A stretch of 54,148 nt of DNA from Candidatus Sumerlaeaceae bacterium (GTDB lineage: Bacteria; Sumerlaeota; Sumerlaeia; Sumerlaeales; Sumerlaeaceae). The position numbers and the translations under genes are program-made. Below the pieces are notes generated by a model, which had not been told where the DNA came from, did not search any database, and was given only the letters and a program-made list of their open reading frames with translations. The DNA lies in assembly GCA_019695055.1 (NCBI GenBank), contig JAIBAT010000163.1, positions 1 through 54,148 on the forward strand, written 5' to 3'. Shown one piece after another: positions 33,645 to 42,865 of this stretch (the first letter of the stretch is position 1; each line of letters begins with the position of its first letter).

Positions 33645-33826
33645 GTTACGTCATTTCTCCTTTTCGGAATTTTCACTTCTTCACTTCGAAACTGCGCCCC
33701 ACCTGCAACGGGCCGTTGAACTCCGCGGCCCTTACTTCAAACTTCCGTCTCAATCCTCCCTTTTTTCATTGGGCTGATTTCGAGGCTCCATCCCCCCCGG
33801 TTTCTGGAAGTCCGAAACTTGTTTTG

Positions 33827-35029
33827 TTAAATATTTGCCGCCTCATCCGTGGTTTTCATGCCACGAATCAGTATCTTTGCCACTTCTGGGCGCGTGAATT
33901 CCGGCGGAGGCATTTCGCCCGCACGCAGCATCTCGCGCACCTTGGTGCCGCTCAGTGTGATGTGATCTTCCTTGGTTCCTGCCGAGGTCTTGACGCTGGC
34001 CATGCCGCCGGACTTCTTGCAGAAGAACGTATAGTCGAAGAAGAGCGGCGTGATGCCGATCTCCGCCGGGTCGAAGTAGTCGAAAATGTAGTGCGCGTCG
34101 AACGAGCCGTAGTAGTTGCCCACGCCGGCATGGTCGCGGCCCACGATGAAGTGGGTGCAGCCGTAGTTCTTGCGCAGGATGGCGTGAAAAACGGCCTCGC
34201 GGGGTCCCGCATAACGCATGGACGACGGGTTCACGGCGATAATAACGCGGTCCTTCGGGTAATAAGCGCCGACGATGGCCTCGTAGGTTTCCATGCGGAG
34301 CTCGGCGGATACGTCGTCGTCCTTGGTCACACCCATCAGCGGGTGCAGCAGCAGGCCGTCCGTAATCTCCATGGCAACTTTGGTCATGTACTCATGCGCA
34401 CGGTGGATCGGGTTGCGGGTCTGGAAGGCCACGATGCGACGCCAGTTGCGCTTCTTGAACTCTTCGCGCGTCTGGGCCGGAGTCAGGCGGTAGGGGAGGA
34501 AATCATTGTGGGGCGGCAGGTTAACCACCTCGATGGGGCCGCCCAGCAGGTACTCGCCCTTCTTATAGAGCGCGGCCACGCCCGGGTGGTTCAGCTCGTC
34601 CGTACCGTAGACTTTCAGGGCTTCCTTGGCCTTGTTGTGCTTGTACTTGGCCACAACCTTCTGGATGGCAAGGAACTGGCCGTCGGGGGAGTAAAGGCCC
34701 ACTTCGTCGCCCTCCTTGATGGAGCCAGCCTGAGCCTCGGCCACCGAAACGGTCACCGGCAGGGTCCAGGGAAGGCCGTTGGGGAGCTTCATCTCATCCA
34801 CAACAGAATCAAACTCGTCCGGCGTCATGAAGCCTGTCAGCGGGGAAAGAGCGCCCACGCCGATAATCTCGATGTCCGACATTTCCCACTCATTGACGGT
34901 CACCTTGGCCAGCTTGGCGGCCTTCTTGATGGCGTCTTCGCGCGCGGCTCCTTCGAGCACGCGATTTACCAACACCCCTCCGTGGGGAGCAATCTGCTTG
35001 AGGGGGGCCGGCTGGTAACTTGTTGGCAT
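33827..35029 (-). CDS. sat: Sulfate adenylyltransferase (ATP sulfurylase, archaeal/bacterial homomeric type)
   Basis: The 400-residue enzyme makes adenosine 5'-phosphosulfate from ATP and sulfate. The PUA-like N-terminal domain contains LSPLTGFM (61-68). The catalytic domain has QTRNPIHRAHEY (203-214), the HIGH-like nucleotide-binding motif, and VGRDHAGVG near 296-304, then LSGTKVREML. Length and motifs match Sat rather than CysD/CysN. No APS reductase or sulfite reductase is in the window, so assimilation and dissimilation cannot be distinguished, but the siroheme chelatase genes upstream on the same strand fit sulfite reduction. A 462-base AT-rich leader region precedes it. Confidence 0.94.
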   Translation of the reverse strand: MPTSYQPAPLKQIAPHGGVLVNRVLEGAAREDAIKKAAKLAKVTVNEWEMSDIEIIGVGALSPLTGFMTPDEFDSVVDEMKLPNGLPWTLPVTVSVAEAQAGSIKEGDEVGLYSPDGQFLAIQKVVAKYKHNKAKEALKVYGTDELNHPGVAALYKKGEYLLGGPIEVVNLPPHNDFLPYRLTPAQTREEFKKRNWRRIVAFQTRNPIHRAHEYMTKVAMEITDGLLLHPLMGVTKDDDVSAELRMETYEAIVGAYYPKDRVIIAVNPSSMRYAGPREAVFHAILRKNYGCTHFIVGRDHAGVGNYYGSFDAHYIFDYFDPAEIGITPLFFDYTFFCKKSGGMASVKTSAGTKEDHITLSGTKVREMLRAGEMPPPEFTRPEVAKILIRGMKTTDEAANI

Positions 35030-35491
35030 TTTCTTACTGTCTATCCTTTATCTGATTGGCGCTGCAAACCTGCCTACGTTGGCGCCTAAGGACGCCCGCG
35101 CAAGCCTTTTTGCACCGGCTGTTTGCGTATTTTGCAATTGCAGGTTGCAATGCCTCGCGTCTTTTCGATTTTCAATTTGCAATGACATCCCGCTCTCGCA
35201 AATATGCCCAAATCAAGTAAAAAATATAAAAATCTTGCAATCCTCAATAAAATCGGGCCTCCAGTGGGCTAAAATGGGGCTTTATGTTGGCCTAAATTGC
35301 AGCCAATGGCACCATATCTTGTACTTTTCACCCATTTTCACTGTTGCAACAAGTATTGACGCCAATGATGAATTATGCCTCAAGCGGCCTTTTTCCTCGT
35401 CCCAGTTGGTCCTGATTTTGGATTGTTAGCCTGTTAATATGTTACTTCCAACGGGTTGCCTGAAGGACCTGGCAAGAACAGGCGGATTTTC
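35030..35491. other. 462-base AT-rich intergenic region with repeated TTGCAAT heptamers
   Basis: This is the longest gap in the window and clearly more AT-rich than its flanks. It separates sat from the chelatase pair on the minus strand, so it probably holds the sat promoter and leader. TTGCAAT occurs at 35132, 35145, 35177 and 35235. I do not recognise a riboswitch, tRNA or credible gene; the plus-strand open frame at 35079-35429 has no coding character. Confidence 0.6.
35132..35241. repeat. Four direct copies of TTGCAAT upstream of sat
   Basis: Exact TTGCAAT heptamers at 35132-35138, 35145-35151, 35177-35183 and 35235-35241, all in the same orientation. They lie 100-210 bases upstream of the sat start, a reasonable place for a regulator or nucleoid protein to bind. 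Chance recurrence in AT-rich DNA is possible. Confidence 0.35.
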
Positions 35492-35878
35492 TCAGGAAAT
35501 TCCCCTGCTGCGAGTCAGGGCTTCCGTTCCGCGGCGGGCCAGAAGGGCAGTCACATGGGGCGAGCGCCCCACATAGCTTCCCATCAGGAACTCAACCTCC
35601 GGATGCCGTTTGCGCGCTTCTTCCAGCAGCCCGGGAAGATCCTCACACACATGGCTCCCCGTGTGAAGAAAGTAGGCCACTGCTGTAATCTGCGTCGCCC
35701 CGGTGGCCAGGCAGTTCTCAACCGCTTTCAGAATGTCGGGTTGGTTGCACTCCAGGAAACCGACCTCAACATGGTCAAAGGTCCGACTCCCTTTCACTGC
35801 CTCCGCCACGCGGTACACGTCGGCATTAGCCTCTGGCCGCGGGCTGCCATGCACCATGATCAGCAACGCGCGGGTCAC
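35492..35878 (-). CDS. sirB: Sirohydrochlorin chelatase (SirB/CbiX short form), complete active site
   Basis: The gene starts at GTG 35878, overlapping the stop of the preceding chelatase gene by four bases; the longer frame to 35956 would lie inside that gene. The 128-residue product has His10 in VHGSP and His76 in FLHTGSHVCEDLPG, the same two positions as the metal-handling histidines of Bacillus SirB. CbiX-like motifs GATQITAVAYF and RHPEVEFLMG also appear. It should insert iron (or cobalt) into sirohydrochlorin. Pairing with the neighbouring half-size homologue suggests a heterodimer. Location upstream of sat supports siroheme for sulfite reduction. Confidence 0.85.
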   Translation of the reverse strand: MTRALLIMVHGSPRPEANADVYRVAEAVKGSRTFDHVEVGFLECNQPDILKAVENCLATGATQITAVAYFLHTGSHVCEDLPGLLEEARKRHPEVEFLMGSYVGRSPHVTALLARRGTEALTRSRGIS

Positions 35879-36372
35879 GGGTGCCCACCAGTGGCTTCTG
35901 CGGTGACCGGGCAGATGGGCGATCCGAAAAGCGGGCAATCGGGCCGATGCGCGCAAAAATCCGGCGCCGCCAGCATGTCGTGGCGCCAGTGTTCGGGTGG
36001 CCGGGCCATTGCCGCCATCTCCAGGACAGCCGCAGTCATTTCCTCGTGAAACCCCAGGGGCTCCGCGAGTATAAACTCAATTTGGGGGTGCTCCCGGCGC
36101 GCAGCTTCAATCCGAGGCGGTAAATCCTCCCGCACAAACTTGCCAGAAACCAGGAAATAGGGTACCACAACGATTTGCACCGCACCGGCAGCGGCACAGC
36201 GCTCCGCGGCCTCCTCGAAGGAGGGCAGGCTGTAGTTCAGATAGCCATACTCCACCGCCAGGTATTCTTCCGTGGCGCGCAGGCGCTCGGCGTGCTCGCG
36301 CAGTGTTTCCCCGGCACCGCAGAGCAGCGACCCGTGGGAGAAAAGGATTAACGCCGGTTTCAAATTACTCAT
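35875..36372 (-). CDS. SirB/CbiX-like half-chelatase lacking the second His, with C-terminal Cys motif
   Basis: This 165-residue paralogue has His13 in FSHGS and the strand motif VQIVVVPYFLVSGKFVREDLPP. At the place of the second metal-binding His (TGSH in its partner) it has Phe79 (SGKF). After the chelatase fold the chain continues about 40 residues with Cys140, Cys146 and Cys154 (spacing Cx5C, Cx7C), which might bind a metal or cluster. It is the first gene of the pair and overlaps the next by GTGA. The likely role is a partner or regulatory half for the complete subunit, mirroring the two-domain CbiX proteins where one half has lost residues. The activity of this copy alone is doubtful. 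Confidence 0.75.
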   Translation of the reverse strand: MSNLKPALILFSHGSLLCGAGETLREHAERLRATEEYLAVEYGYLNYSLPSFEEAAERCAAAGAVQIVVVPYFLVSGKFVREDLPPRIEAARREHPQIEFILAEPLGFHEEMTAAVLEMAAMARPPEHWRHDMLAAPDFCAHRPDCPLFGSPICPVTAEATGGHP

Positions 36373-36448
36373 TCCATCCTGTTACTACACCTGCCCAGCA
36401 CCAAAGTCGCATTTCCCGGCCAGGACACAGAACGTGAAACCAACCACC

Positions 36449-37375
36449 CTATTCCGTTTCAAACCGGCTCAACCGCACCGGTAGCGCGGCTTCACCCAGG
36501 AACGACAGCAGTACTGAATCCGGAACTTCGCTCTCGCTGCTAAAGTCCGCACTGGCGTACGCTGGCGGAATCACCGGACGCGCGAAGCGGAAGTAATCAA
36601 ACCGGGCAATCAGGTCGGGTGTACCTGTTGTGATAACCGACGAATTATGCACGAAGGGCGTCAGCGAGGACACATGGGAGTAATCCGTGTAGACCGTCAT
36701 CCCCACCTGCATCGTGGCGGGCATATCCGTCCGCTGGTAGCGACGGTGCACGTGCCACTGGCCGCCGGGCAGCACCCTTCGCAGCATGATGAACGTTGAT
36801 CCCAGGCGCGCCACCTGAATCTGTGCATCCAATGTTCCTGTCGTTTCATAGGTCAGGGTCGACACACTGTTGATCGTGGTCTTAACCTCCCACTGGTAGT
36901 TGCCAGGGTTCCCCGCCGAGCCAAAAGACAGGAACACATAGTTCTCCCCGCCTGCCGTCCAGTCTGTCGCCGGGTTCGTGATGGCCCGCGGCGTTCGCAC
37001 CAGGATACCGGCCAGCGAAAAATCCTCCCCCGGCGCTCCGGATTGCGCACGATTCGTAGCGCGCACATAGGTTGACGCCACGAAGTCCCCCGTCACCGCC
37101 TTGAAGGTCAATTCCCCGCGGTAGTTCTGGTACCACGTGCTCGCATAGGGCATCATCGTCAGCCAGCCCGGCATGCTTGTATTGATGTCCAGATGCTGAA
37201 GTTGGTCCGCGTTCCACCCCTCCACGGCATGGATGCGTTGCCAGTTCGACAGCGTGGTGGCGTTCGTGAATTCGTCGCTCAGGGGCGACAGGTCGTCCGT
37301 GGCGTGGGCCAGTCTTCCAAGCAGAAACAGAACCCAGGCAAAGGCATATATACGTGTCATCCAAATAGGCTGCAA
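36449..37375 (-). CDS. Secreted concanavalin A-like beta-sandwich protein
   Basis: The 308-residue protein has a signal peptide (TRIYAFAWVLFLLGRLAHA; start 37375 or ATG 37360). The body begins DEFTNATTLSNWQRIH, then YRGELTFKAVTGDFVASTYVRA, GILVRTPR, ENYVFLSFGSAG and a final RFDYFRFARP. This is the usual course of DUF1349/LamG-like concanavalin folds, which bind or process carbohydrates. No catalytic acid pair can be assigned. The final 30 residues end in LGEAALPVRLSRFETE. It lies downstream of the polysaccharide deacetylase on the same strand, 89 bases apart, so the two may be co-expressed at the envelope. Confidence 0.65.
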   Translation of the reverse strand: MQPIWMTRIYAFAWVLFLLGRLAHATDDLSPLSDEFTNATTLSNWQRIHAVEGWNADQLQHLDINTSMPGWLTMMPYASTWYQNYRGELTFKAVTGDFVASTYVRATNRAQSGAPGEDFSLAGILVRTPRAITNPATDWTAGGENYVFLSFGSAGNPGNYQWEVKTTINSVSTLTYETTGTLDAQIQVARLGSTFIMLRRVLPGGQWHVHRRYQRTDMPATMQVGMTVYTDYSHVSSLTPFVHNSSVITTGTPDLIARFDYFRFARPVIPPAYASADFSSESEVPDSVLLSFLGEAALPVRLSRFETE

Positions 37376-37464
37376 CTTCTCGGGCCTTTTGTCAACCGCG
37401 ACGATTCAGGTCCAGACCACGGTCGAACGCGGCATTACCGCCTTGCCAAACCAACGCGAATCTA

Positions 37465-38229
37465 CTACCAGCCCTGTTTTCCTGCAGCTATCAGTTCGCC
37501 GACTGTCACAAACCGATAGCCCTCGACTTTCAGCGCAGGAACCAGTTTCCCGATAGCCTCGCGGATGGGCTGGCTTCCCGTCTGCATGGGGTGAAGCAGA
37601 ATTATCGAGCCCGGCCGCGCCCGCTTCATGACATCTGCAACAATGGCATCCGCGTTTTTGATGTCGGTCCCGTCGGATTCCGGTTCAATATCCCAGGTCA
37701 CCGTCGTGCGGTTCGTCTTTGCGAGATACCACGGCAGACCAAAGAGTTTTTTGCCATAGGGCGGACGAAACGTAATGGTGCCGGTGGTACCTGCCTGACG
37801 AATCAGCTCATCACTCTTCTCGATCTCGTCGGGAATGAAACCGGGCGATTTAAAGACCATCCGGTGATGGGTGTATGTGTGGTTTCCGATTTCATGGCCG
37901 CGCTCGGCGATGGCTTTGGTCCATTCGGGGTTGGCCGCCATCCGCTCCCCGATGAGGTAAAACGTCGCACGGATTCCCAGTTTGTCGAGCATGTCGAGGA
38001 TCTCCGGCGTCGAGCGCTCCGGGCCGTCGTCCAGAGTCAAGGCAATGACCTTCTCTGTTGTTTCGACACGAGAGAGCAGCCTGCCAAAAACCTGGTAGGT
38101 CCGCGACCGGCTGAGGAAAAAGGCGCCGATTCCCAGAAGGACCAAGCACATCGGCAATCCAACTGCGACCCCAAGAATCCATTTTCTGCGCCGGGATAAA
38201 CGGCGGAACCAGCTCATCATGAGATGCAA
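37465..38229 (-). CDS. Membrane-anchored polysaccharide deacetylase (NodB domain)
   Basis: A 254-residue carbohydrate esterase family 4 enzyme. A basic N terminus and one helix (17-40) anchor it in the membrane with the catalytic domain outside. The NodB motifs are TLDDGP (Asp67, Asp68), HTYTHH (His117, His121) and RPPYGKK (155-161). LLHPMQTG provides the last conserved His. It removes N- or O-acetyl groups from peptidoglycan, chitin-like or exopolysaccharide chains. The substrate cannot be told from sequence. The nearest neighbour downstream encodes a secreted sugar-binding-like protein. Confidence 0.9.
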   Translation of the reverse strand: MHLMMSWFRRLSRRRKWILGVAVGLPMCLVLLGIGAFFLSRSRTYQVFGRLLSRVETTEKVIALTLDDGPERSTPEILDMLDKLGIRATFYLIGERMAANPEWTKAIAERGHEIGNHTYTHHRMVFKSPGFIPDEIEKSDELIRQAGTTGTITFRPPYGKKLFGLPWYLAKTNRTTVTWDIEPESDGTDIKNADAIVADVMKRARPGSIILLHPMQTGSQPIREAIGKLVPALKVEGYRFVTVGELIAAGKQGW

Positions 38230-38316
38230 CTATTGATGCGAGAGGAAAACTATCAATCCGGTGACGTGGGTTTGGCAATTACCGCCAGAGGATGAGTGTT
38301 CCATTTCCTCCATCCG

Positions 38317-38796
38317 CTAGGGCTGATTCCGGAAATCCTCCATGACCTCCGGGTGTTCACGCAGGTAATCCACAAACGCGGCCAGGCGCTTCATGGTTGG
38401 CGGGCTCAGGTGGTGCTCGATTCCCTCTGTGTCGAGTTGCAGGCATTTCTCGTCGATGCCCAGCATTCGCAGAAACTCAGACACATACTGGTGCCGTTTG
38501 CGGATGCTGAGGGCCACCTTGACCCCGGCGGCGGTCAGGGTGAGGCCGCGATGCTTCTCGTAGTTCGCATAGCCGCGATCATGGAGTCGCTGCATCATCT
38601 TCGTCACGGACGACTGCTTGATGTTCAGCGCGGCGGCAATCTCGATGGGACGCGCGTAGCCTTTGCTCTCGATGAGTTCATGGATGCGTTCGAGGTAATC
38701 CTCGACGCTTTCCGTGGCATGGACGCTCGACGCAGGGCCCTGAAGGATGGCATGGACTTGCGTGGGGTTCCTTGTGTCATTGGTGTGAGGTGTCAT
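38317..38796 (-). CDS. mntR: Manganese-dependent transcriptional regulator (DtxR/MntR family)
   Basis: The 159-residue product starts at ATG 38796 behind AAAGGGAGAG; the alternative ATG 38829 overlaps the preceding gene. The winged HTH contains IEIAAALNIKQSSVTKMMQRL. All six manganese ligands of Bacillus MntR are present with the same spacing: Asp33, Glu36, His102, Glu124, Glu127 and His128 (SVEDYLERI, RKRHQY, DTEGIEHHL). Asp at the first position marks Mn rather than Fe selectivity. It closes the mntABCD operon and probably represses it through the palindrome at 42868-42883 when Mn(II) is plentiful. There is a 20-residue Thr/Asn-rich N-terminal extension compared with the Bacillus protein. 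Confidence 0.93.
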   Translation of the reverse strand: MTPHTNDTRNPTQVHAILQGPASSVHATESVEDYLERIHELIESKGYARPIEIAAALNIKQSSVTKMMQRLHDRGYANYEKHRGLTLTAAGVKVALSIRKRHQYVSEFLRMLGIDEKCLQLDTEGIEHHLSPPTMKRLAAFVDYLREHPEVMEDFRNQP

Positions 38797-38818
38797 GGCT
38801 TCTCTCCCTTTGCCGATT

Positions 38819-39928
38819 TCATGCGACAAGACTTTCCTGGGCTAACTGGCGGCCGGATTCGGTAAGCGTGAGGCGCCCGTCGGCCTCGATGACGAGTCCT
38901 TGGCGCTCGGAACGCGCCACGACGCGTTTTACGAAATCCCGCTTCCAGCGCAGATGCTGGTCAAGGTGCGCCACCGAGTTCTCGATCTCGGCCTCGGGTT
39001 TGTTTTCGTGGTTAAGCAGGTGAATGGCCAACATTTTCTGGGCGAACTCCAGGGCCTGTCGCTGCCGACGCATCAGCATGGCCAGCAGTCCCCGGTTGGG
39101 CGCGCACAGATGTGCTGCCGCAAACAGTAGTCCCTGAACTGCCGCGATGCAACCGGCGATGGAGGCGTCCAGTTTCCACGCGAGCCAGAAGCCGCCGATG
39201 GCTCCGGCAACGGAAATCCCCGCGCTCCACAGAATCATGCGAGACAGGCGGTCCGTTAGCAGGTAGGCCGTTGCCGGCGGCACGATCATCAAGGCTACGA
39301 CGAGAATGGAGCCCACCGCCTCAAACGCTCCCACGGCCGTGACCGAGACGAGCGTCATCAGTCCGTAGTGCAGCAGAATAGGGGAGAAGCCCAGCGCTGT
39401 CGCTAGTCCGGCGTCAAAAGTCGCGAGTTTCAGTTCCTTGTGAAATACTACCAGCGCCGCAGCATTCACGGCAAGAATACACCCCATAACCCACAACGAA
39501 ATCGGGCCCAAGTCGTTCCCATGAACCATGAACCGATCAAAAGGCGCCAGTGCCAACTCGCCGAGGATGACGGAGTCCGTGTCGATATGGACATTGCCCG
39601 CGAAACGGCTGATGAGGATGATGGCGATGCTGAATAGGACGGGAAAGACGAGCCCAATGGCCGCGTCACGGTAGACGAGGCGAGTGTTCGACAGGGCCTC
39701 GGATAGCGCCGCCGTTAGCACACCCGTAGCTGCGGCAGCCACAATGAGCCACGGCGAGTTGAGTTCTTTCGTGAAGAAGTAAGCCACTACGATCCCGAAC
39801 AGGATCGAGTGAGTTATGGCATCACTAATGAGCGCCATGCGGCGCAGGACCAGATAAACCCCTGGTAGTGCGCAGGCCACGGCCGTTACCGAAGCGATAA
39901 TTTGGATTTCGGTTTCGGGGCTCAGCAT
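38819..39928 (-). CDS. mntD: Manganese/zinc ABC transporter permease with C-terminal winged-helix-like domain
   Basis: Residues 1-275 form an eight-helix ABC-3 family permease: YLVLRRMALISDAITHSILFGIVVAYF, IDTDSVILGELALAPF and FEAVGSILVVALMIVPPATAYLLTDRL. The last 90 residues are a soluble tail (RWKRDFVKRVVARSERQGLVIEADGRLTLTESGRQLAQESL) with the helix-wing pattern of a DtxR-like DNA-binding or regulatory domain, preceded by several His residues (AIHLLNHENK, AHLDQHL). The tail would face the cytoplasm. The start overlaps the stop of mntC (TAATG). The sequence supports both parts being one intact frame. Confidence 0.88.
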   Translation of the reverse strand: MLSPETEIQIIASVTAVACALPGVYLVLRRMALISDAITHSILFGIVVAYFFTKELNSPWLIVAAAATGVLTAALSEALSNTRLVYRDAAIGLVFPVLFSIAIILISRFAGNVHIDTDSVILGELALAPFDRFMVHGNDLGPISLWVMGCILAVNAAALVVFHKELKLATFDAGLATALGFSPILLHYGLMTLVSVTAVGAFEAVGSILVVALMIVPPATAYLLTDRLSRMILWSAGISVAGAIGGFWLAWKLDASIAGCIAAVQGLLFAAAHLCAPNRGLLAMLMRRQRQALEFAQKMLAIHLLNHENKPEAEIENSVAHLDQHLRWKRDFVKRVVARSERQGLVIEADGRLTLTESGRQLAQESLVA

Positions 39929-41079
39929 TATGCCGTTGCCTCGCGATCGCGGCCGAAATAGCGCGTTTGAATCTCCGGGATTTCGCGCAACCCGGCCTCG
40001 GTAATGGCCCAGTGGCCTGGTGAGGTTTGCTTCACCCAGCCGCGTTCTTCCAGTTCCCGCAGGGACCGGCCAATGTCGCCAGCCCCTGGACTGATGGCTT
40101 TGAGCATCTTCTCGCTATGGCCATGGCCGGGGTCGGTGTGCTGCTGGGCCAGTTCGCACAGGTCCTCCAGGACGGTTTCGAGGCAAAGGCGCTGGTTATT
40201 GGCCCGGTGGCGCAACCATGCCCAAACCAATCCGCGGCGTGGCGCCATCAAGAGCGACACTGCCACGATCAGGCTGGCCATGAGCACGACCATGGGCCCC
40301 GTCGGCAGGCGGTCCGCCGCGCTGCTAATTACGGCCCCCGTGGTTCCCGATACAGCGCCAATAAGGCCCGATAGTAGCACCATCGTACCAAGCCGGTCGG
40401 TCCACTGGCGCGCGGCCGCGGCCGGCGCCACGATGAGCGCGCTCATCAGCACCACACCGACGGTTTGCAGCCCCAGAACAACAGCCAGGACCACGAAGGA
40501 GGTGAGCAGCACATCGAGAAACGCCATGGGATACCCAAGTGTCGCGCCGAAGTCGCGGTCAAAGCTCAGCAACTTAAACTCTTTCCAAAGTATGGACACC
40601 ATTGCCAGCGCCACACCACCGAGCGCGGCGATGGTCACAACGTCGCTTCGCAGCAGCGCCGCAGCCTGACCAAATAAAAATCTATCCAAACCTGCTTGCG
40701 ATGCGTCGGGGCGCTTCTGGATGAAGGTGAGCAACACCAATCCGGTGCCGAAAAAGACCGACATGATGATGCCCAGTGCGCTGTCGCTCTTGATACGGGT
40801 TGTGTTGACAATCAACATGATGAGCAGGATTCCCAGCCAGCCCGACAGTGCCGCGCCGAGGACAAGCATCAGGGGGGCTTTGCTCCCGGTGAGCAGGAAA
40901 ATCAACGCGATGCCCGGCAGCGCCGCGTGGGACATGGCATCGCCCAGCAGGCTCTGCTTGCGCAGAACGGCGAAGGCACCCAACACGCCACTCACGATTC
41001 CCAGCGCGGCCGAGCCCATGGCGACGGTCTGGAGGGTGTGGTTACCCGCCAGCTCCGCGACTTTGTCCCACAAAATCAT
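39928..41079 (-). CDS. mntC: Manganese/zinc ABC transporter permease with C-terminal winged-helix-like domain
   Basis: The 383-residue protein pairs an ABC-3 permease ([52 protein letters not shown]) with a 105-residue cytoplasmic tail. The tail has a leading helix ([18 protein letters not shown]), a His-rich loop ([11 protein letters not shown]), and a winged-helix ending ([30 protein letters not shown]). This resembles the DNA-binding wing of DtxR/MntR-like regulators. It overlaps mntB by four bases and mntD by one, so the importer genes are translationally linked. The tail probably senses metal or contacts the ATPase; DNA binding is less likely for a membrane protein. Confidence 0.88.
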   Translation of the reverse strand: MILWDKVAELAGNHTLQTVAMGSAALGIVSGVLGAFAVLRKQSLLGDAMSHAALPGIALIFLLTGSKAPLMLVLGAALSGWLGILLIMLIVNTTRIKSDSALGIIMSVFFGTGLVLLTFIQKRPDASQAGLDRFLFGQAAALLRSDVVTIAALGGVALAMVSILWKEFKLLSFDRDFGATLGYPMAFLDVLLTSFVVLAVVLGLQTVGVVLMSALIVAPAAAARQWTDRLGTMVLLSGLIGAVSGTTGAVISSAADRLPTGPMVVLMASLIVAVSLLMAPRRGLVWAWLRHRANNQRLCLETVLEDLCELAQQHTDPGHGHSEKMLKAISPGAGDIGRSLRELEERGWVKQTSPGHWAITEAGLREIPEIQTRYFGRDREATA

Positions 41080-41843
41080 TGGGGGATCACTCCGGTGGAC
41101 TCGGGCGCCAATTCCGAGAGGAACGGCATACGCCCGCCGTAGGCCGCGCGTAGGTTGGCGTGGGTAAAGACCTCCGAAACAGGTCCAGCGGCCACCATGC
41201 GCACATTAAGTAACGCCACAAAATCAAAATACTCAGGAACCGTCTGCAAGTCGTGGTGCACGGCGACGACGGTTTTCCCCTCGGCGCGAAGCTGCTTCAT
41301 GATTTCGATAATGGCGCGTTCCGTGGTGGCGTCGACACCTTGGAAAGGTTCGTCCATGAAATAGACTTCCGCCTCCTGGGCCAGGGCACGGGCCAGGAAC
41401 ACCCGCTGCTGCTGTCCGCCCGAGAGCTGACTGATCTGGCGGCGCGCAAACTTCTCCATGCCGACTTTGCCAAGCATTTCCATTGCGATTTGCCGGTCTG
41501 TGCGGCCCGGGCGTCGAAACCAGCCAAGGCGCCCGTACCGGCCCATCAGTACCACGTCCAACACTGTGGTCGGGAAATCCCAGTCCACGCTGCCGCGTTG
41601 GGGCACATAGCCCACCACACGGCGCTGCTCGTCGTAAGGACGGCCATTGATAAGCACCTGACCAGCAGCCGGCTTGAGAAGACCAAGCACGGATTTTAAG
41701 AGCGTCGTCTTGCCCGCGCCGTTTGGCCCGACAATCGCCGCCAGCGCGCCGGGTGGGATGGTAAGATCCACGTCCCACAGTACGGGCTTGTCCAGGTAGG
41801 CTACCGTGAGGTCTTCCACTTGGAGCGCGGGCTGGGTGGCCAT
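41076..41843 (-). CDS. mntB: Manganese/zinc ABC transporter ATP-binding protein
   Basis: A 255-residue ABC ATPase with Walker [10 protein letters not shown] (39-47), Q-loop [13 protein letters not shown] typical of metal importers, signature [17 protein letters not shown], Walker B VYFMDEPF followed by QGVD, and the switch His in VAVHHDL. The [20 protein letters not shown] stretch is characteristic of the Mn/Zn/Fe group (MntB, SitB, TroB). It overlaps mntC by four bases and shares one base with mntA. It energises uptake through MntCD. Confidence 0.94.
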   Translation of the reverse strand: MATQPALQVEDLTVAYLDKPVLWDVDLTIPPGALAAIVGPNGAGKTTLLKSVLGLLKPAAGQVLINGRPYDEQRRVVGYVPQRGSVDWDFPTTVLDVVLMGRYGRLGWFRRPGRTDRQIAMEMLGKVGMEKFARRQISQLSGGQQQRVFLARALAQEAEVYFMDEPFQGVDATTERAIIEIMKQLRAEGKTVVAVHHDLQTVPEYFDFVALLNVRMVAAGPVSEVFTHANLRAAYGGRMPFLSELAPESTGVIPQ

Positions 41844-42847
41844 TACTTCTTCTCCAGGGGCGTGGTTGTGGCTGACGTAGGTGTTCCTCCGGTCGAGAGG
41901 GCAGCCACCATCGTATCAATGTTATGGCGCACCATTCCCGGGTAGGTGCCGTCCGGCGTACCAGGCGAGCCCATGGCGTCGGAGTAGAGCTGTCCGCCAA
42001 TTTCGACATTGAAGCCCTCGGCTCGGACCGCTTCCTTCACGGCCTCGATGGTGCGCGGGGGTACGGATGATTCTACGAAGATAGCCTTTATCCTGCGCGC
42101 CGCAATAAACTTGGCGAGTTCTGAAACATCAGCGGCGCCAGCTTCCGAAGCCGTGCTGATGCCCTGAAGACCACGCACCTCAAATCCATAGGCTTGGCCA
42201 AAATAGTGGAACGCATCGTGAGCCGTTACCAGCACACGCTGCGCCGCGGGCAATTTGGCGGCCTGAGCGCGTACATACGCATCGAGTTCGCGGAGTTGGC
42301 CCAGGTACTTTTCCGCATTGGCTTTGAACGCACTGGCTCTATCGGGCATGGCCTCGCACAACGTATCGCGAACCACCTCCGCCGCGGTCATCCACATGGT
42401 GACGTCGAACCACACATGTGGGTCGTAGGCTCCGGCAAATTGAGGCGGCTTGTTGAGCTTTGCGCGATCAATGCGGTCGGTAACTGCCACCGTCTTCTTG
42501 CGCTGGCCCATTTGCTCCAGCACGTCGGCCATTTTTGCTTCAAGGTGGAGCCCATTGTAAAAGATGATATCGGCCTCCGCAAGCCGGCGCACGTCACCAG
42601 CGCTGGCCTTATAAAGATGCGGGTCCACCCCAGCTCCCATGAGTGCCGATACTTCAACGGCGTCACCGGCCACGTTCTGGACAATGTCCGTAATCATCCC
42701 AATGGTGGTGACGATTTTGAGTTTGCTGCCCGCGGCCGCGCCACTGTCGACTGGAGAGGAGAACATCAGTGCTGTAAGGACCGCCAGCACCGCAGCCACG
42801 CGAACGGATGTTAAACCCAACCGTGAATCCAGGCAGCCTGTTAGCAT
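41843..42847 (-). CDS. mntA: Manganese/zinc ABC transporter substrate-binding protein (cluster A-I)
   Basis: The 334-residue protein has a hydrophobic export signal ([17 protein letters not shown]) preceded by an unusual short leader containing Cys5; no standard lipobox is seen. The metal site reads His77 (DPHLYK), His144 (YDPHVWFD), His210 (TAHDAFHYF) and Asp290 (YSDAMG). The third ligand is His, as in TroA and ZnuA, rather than Glu as in PsaA-type manganese binders. Metal preference is therefore open, although the regulator next door is of the manganese type. The start is ATG 42847 behind TGGAG. It is the first gene of the operon, directly downstream of the operator. Confidence 0.9.
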   Translation of the reverse strand: MLTGCLDSRLGLTSVRVAAVLAVLTALMFSSPVDSGAAAGSKLKIVTTIGMITDIVQNVAGDAVEVSALMGAGVDPHLYKASAGDVRRLAEADIIFYNGLHLEAKMADVLEQMGQRKKTVAVTDRIDRAKLNKPPQFAGAYDPHVWFDVTMWMTAAEVVRDTLCEAMPDRASAFKANAEKYLGQLRELDAYVRAQAAKLPAAQRVLVTAHDAFHYFGQAYGFEVRGLQGISTASEAGAADVSELAKFIAARRIKAIFVESSVPPRTIEAVKEAVRAEGFNVEIGGQLYSDAMGSPGTPDGTYPGMVRHNIDTMVAALSTGGTPTSATTTPLEKK

Positions 42848-42865
42848 CTTGTCTCCAGGGATATA

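Noticed and set aside
33578..35089. 503-codon plus-strand open frame
   Set aside because: It lies antisense to sat, which has complete catalytic motifs; the long frame follows from GC-biased codon positions.
35030..35491. Riboswitch or tRNA in the largest gap
   Set aside because: No cloverleaf and no recognisable SAM, cobalamin or other riboswitch core could be drawn.
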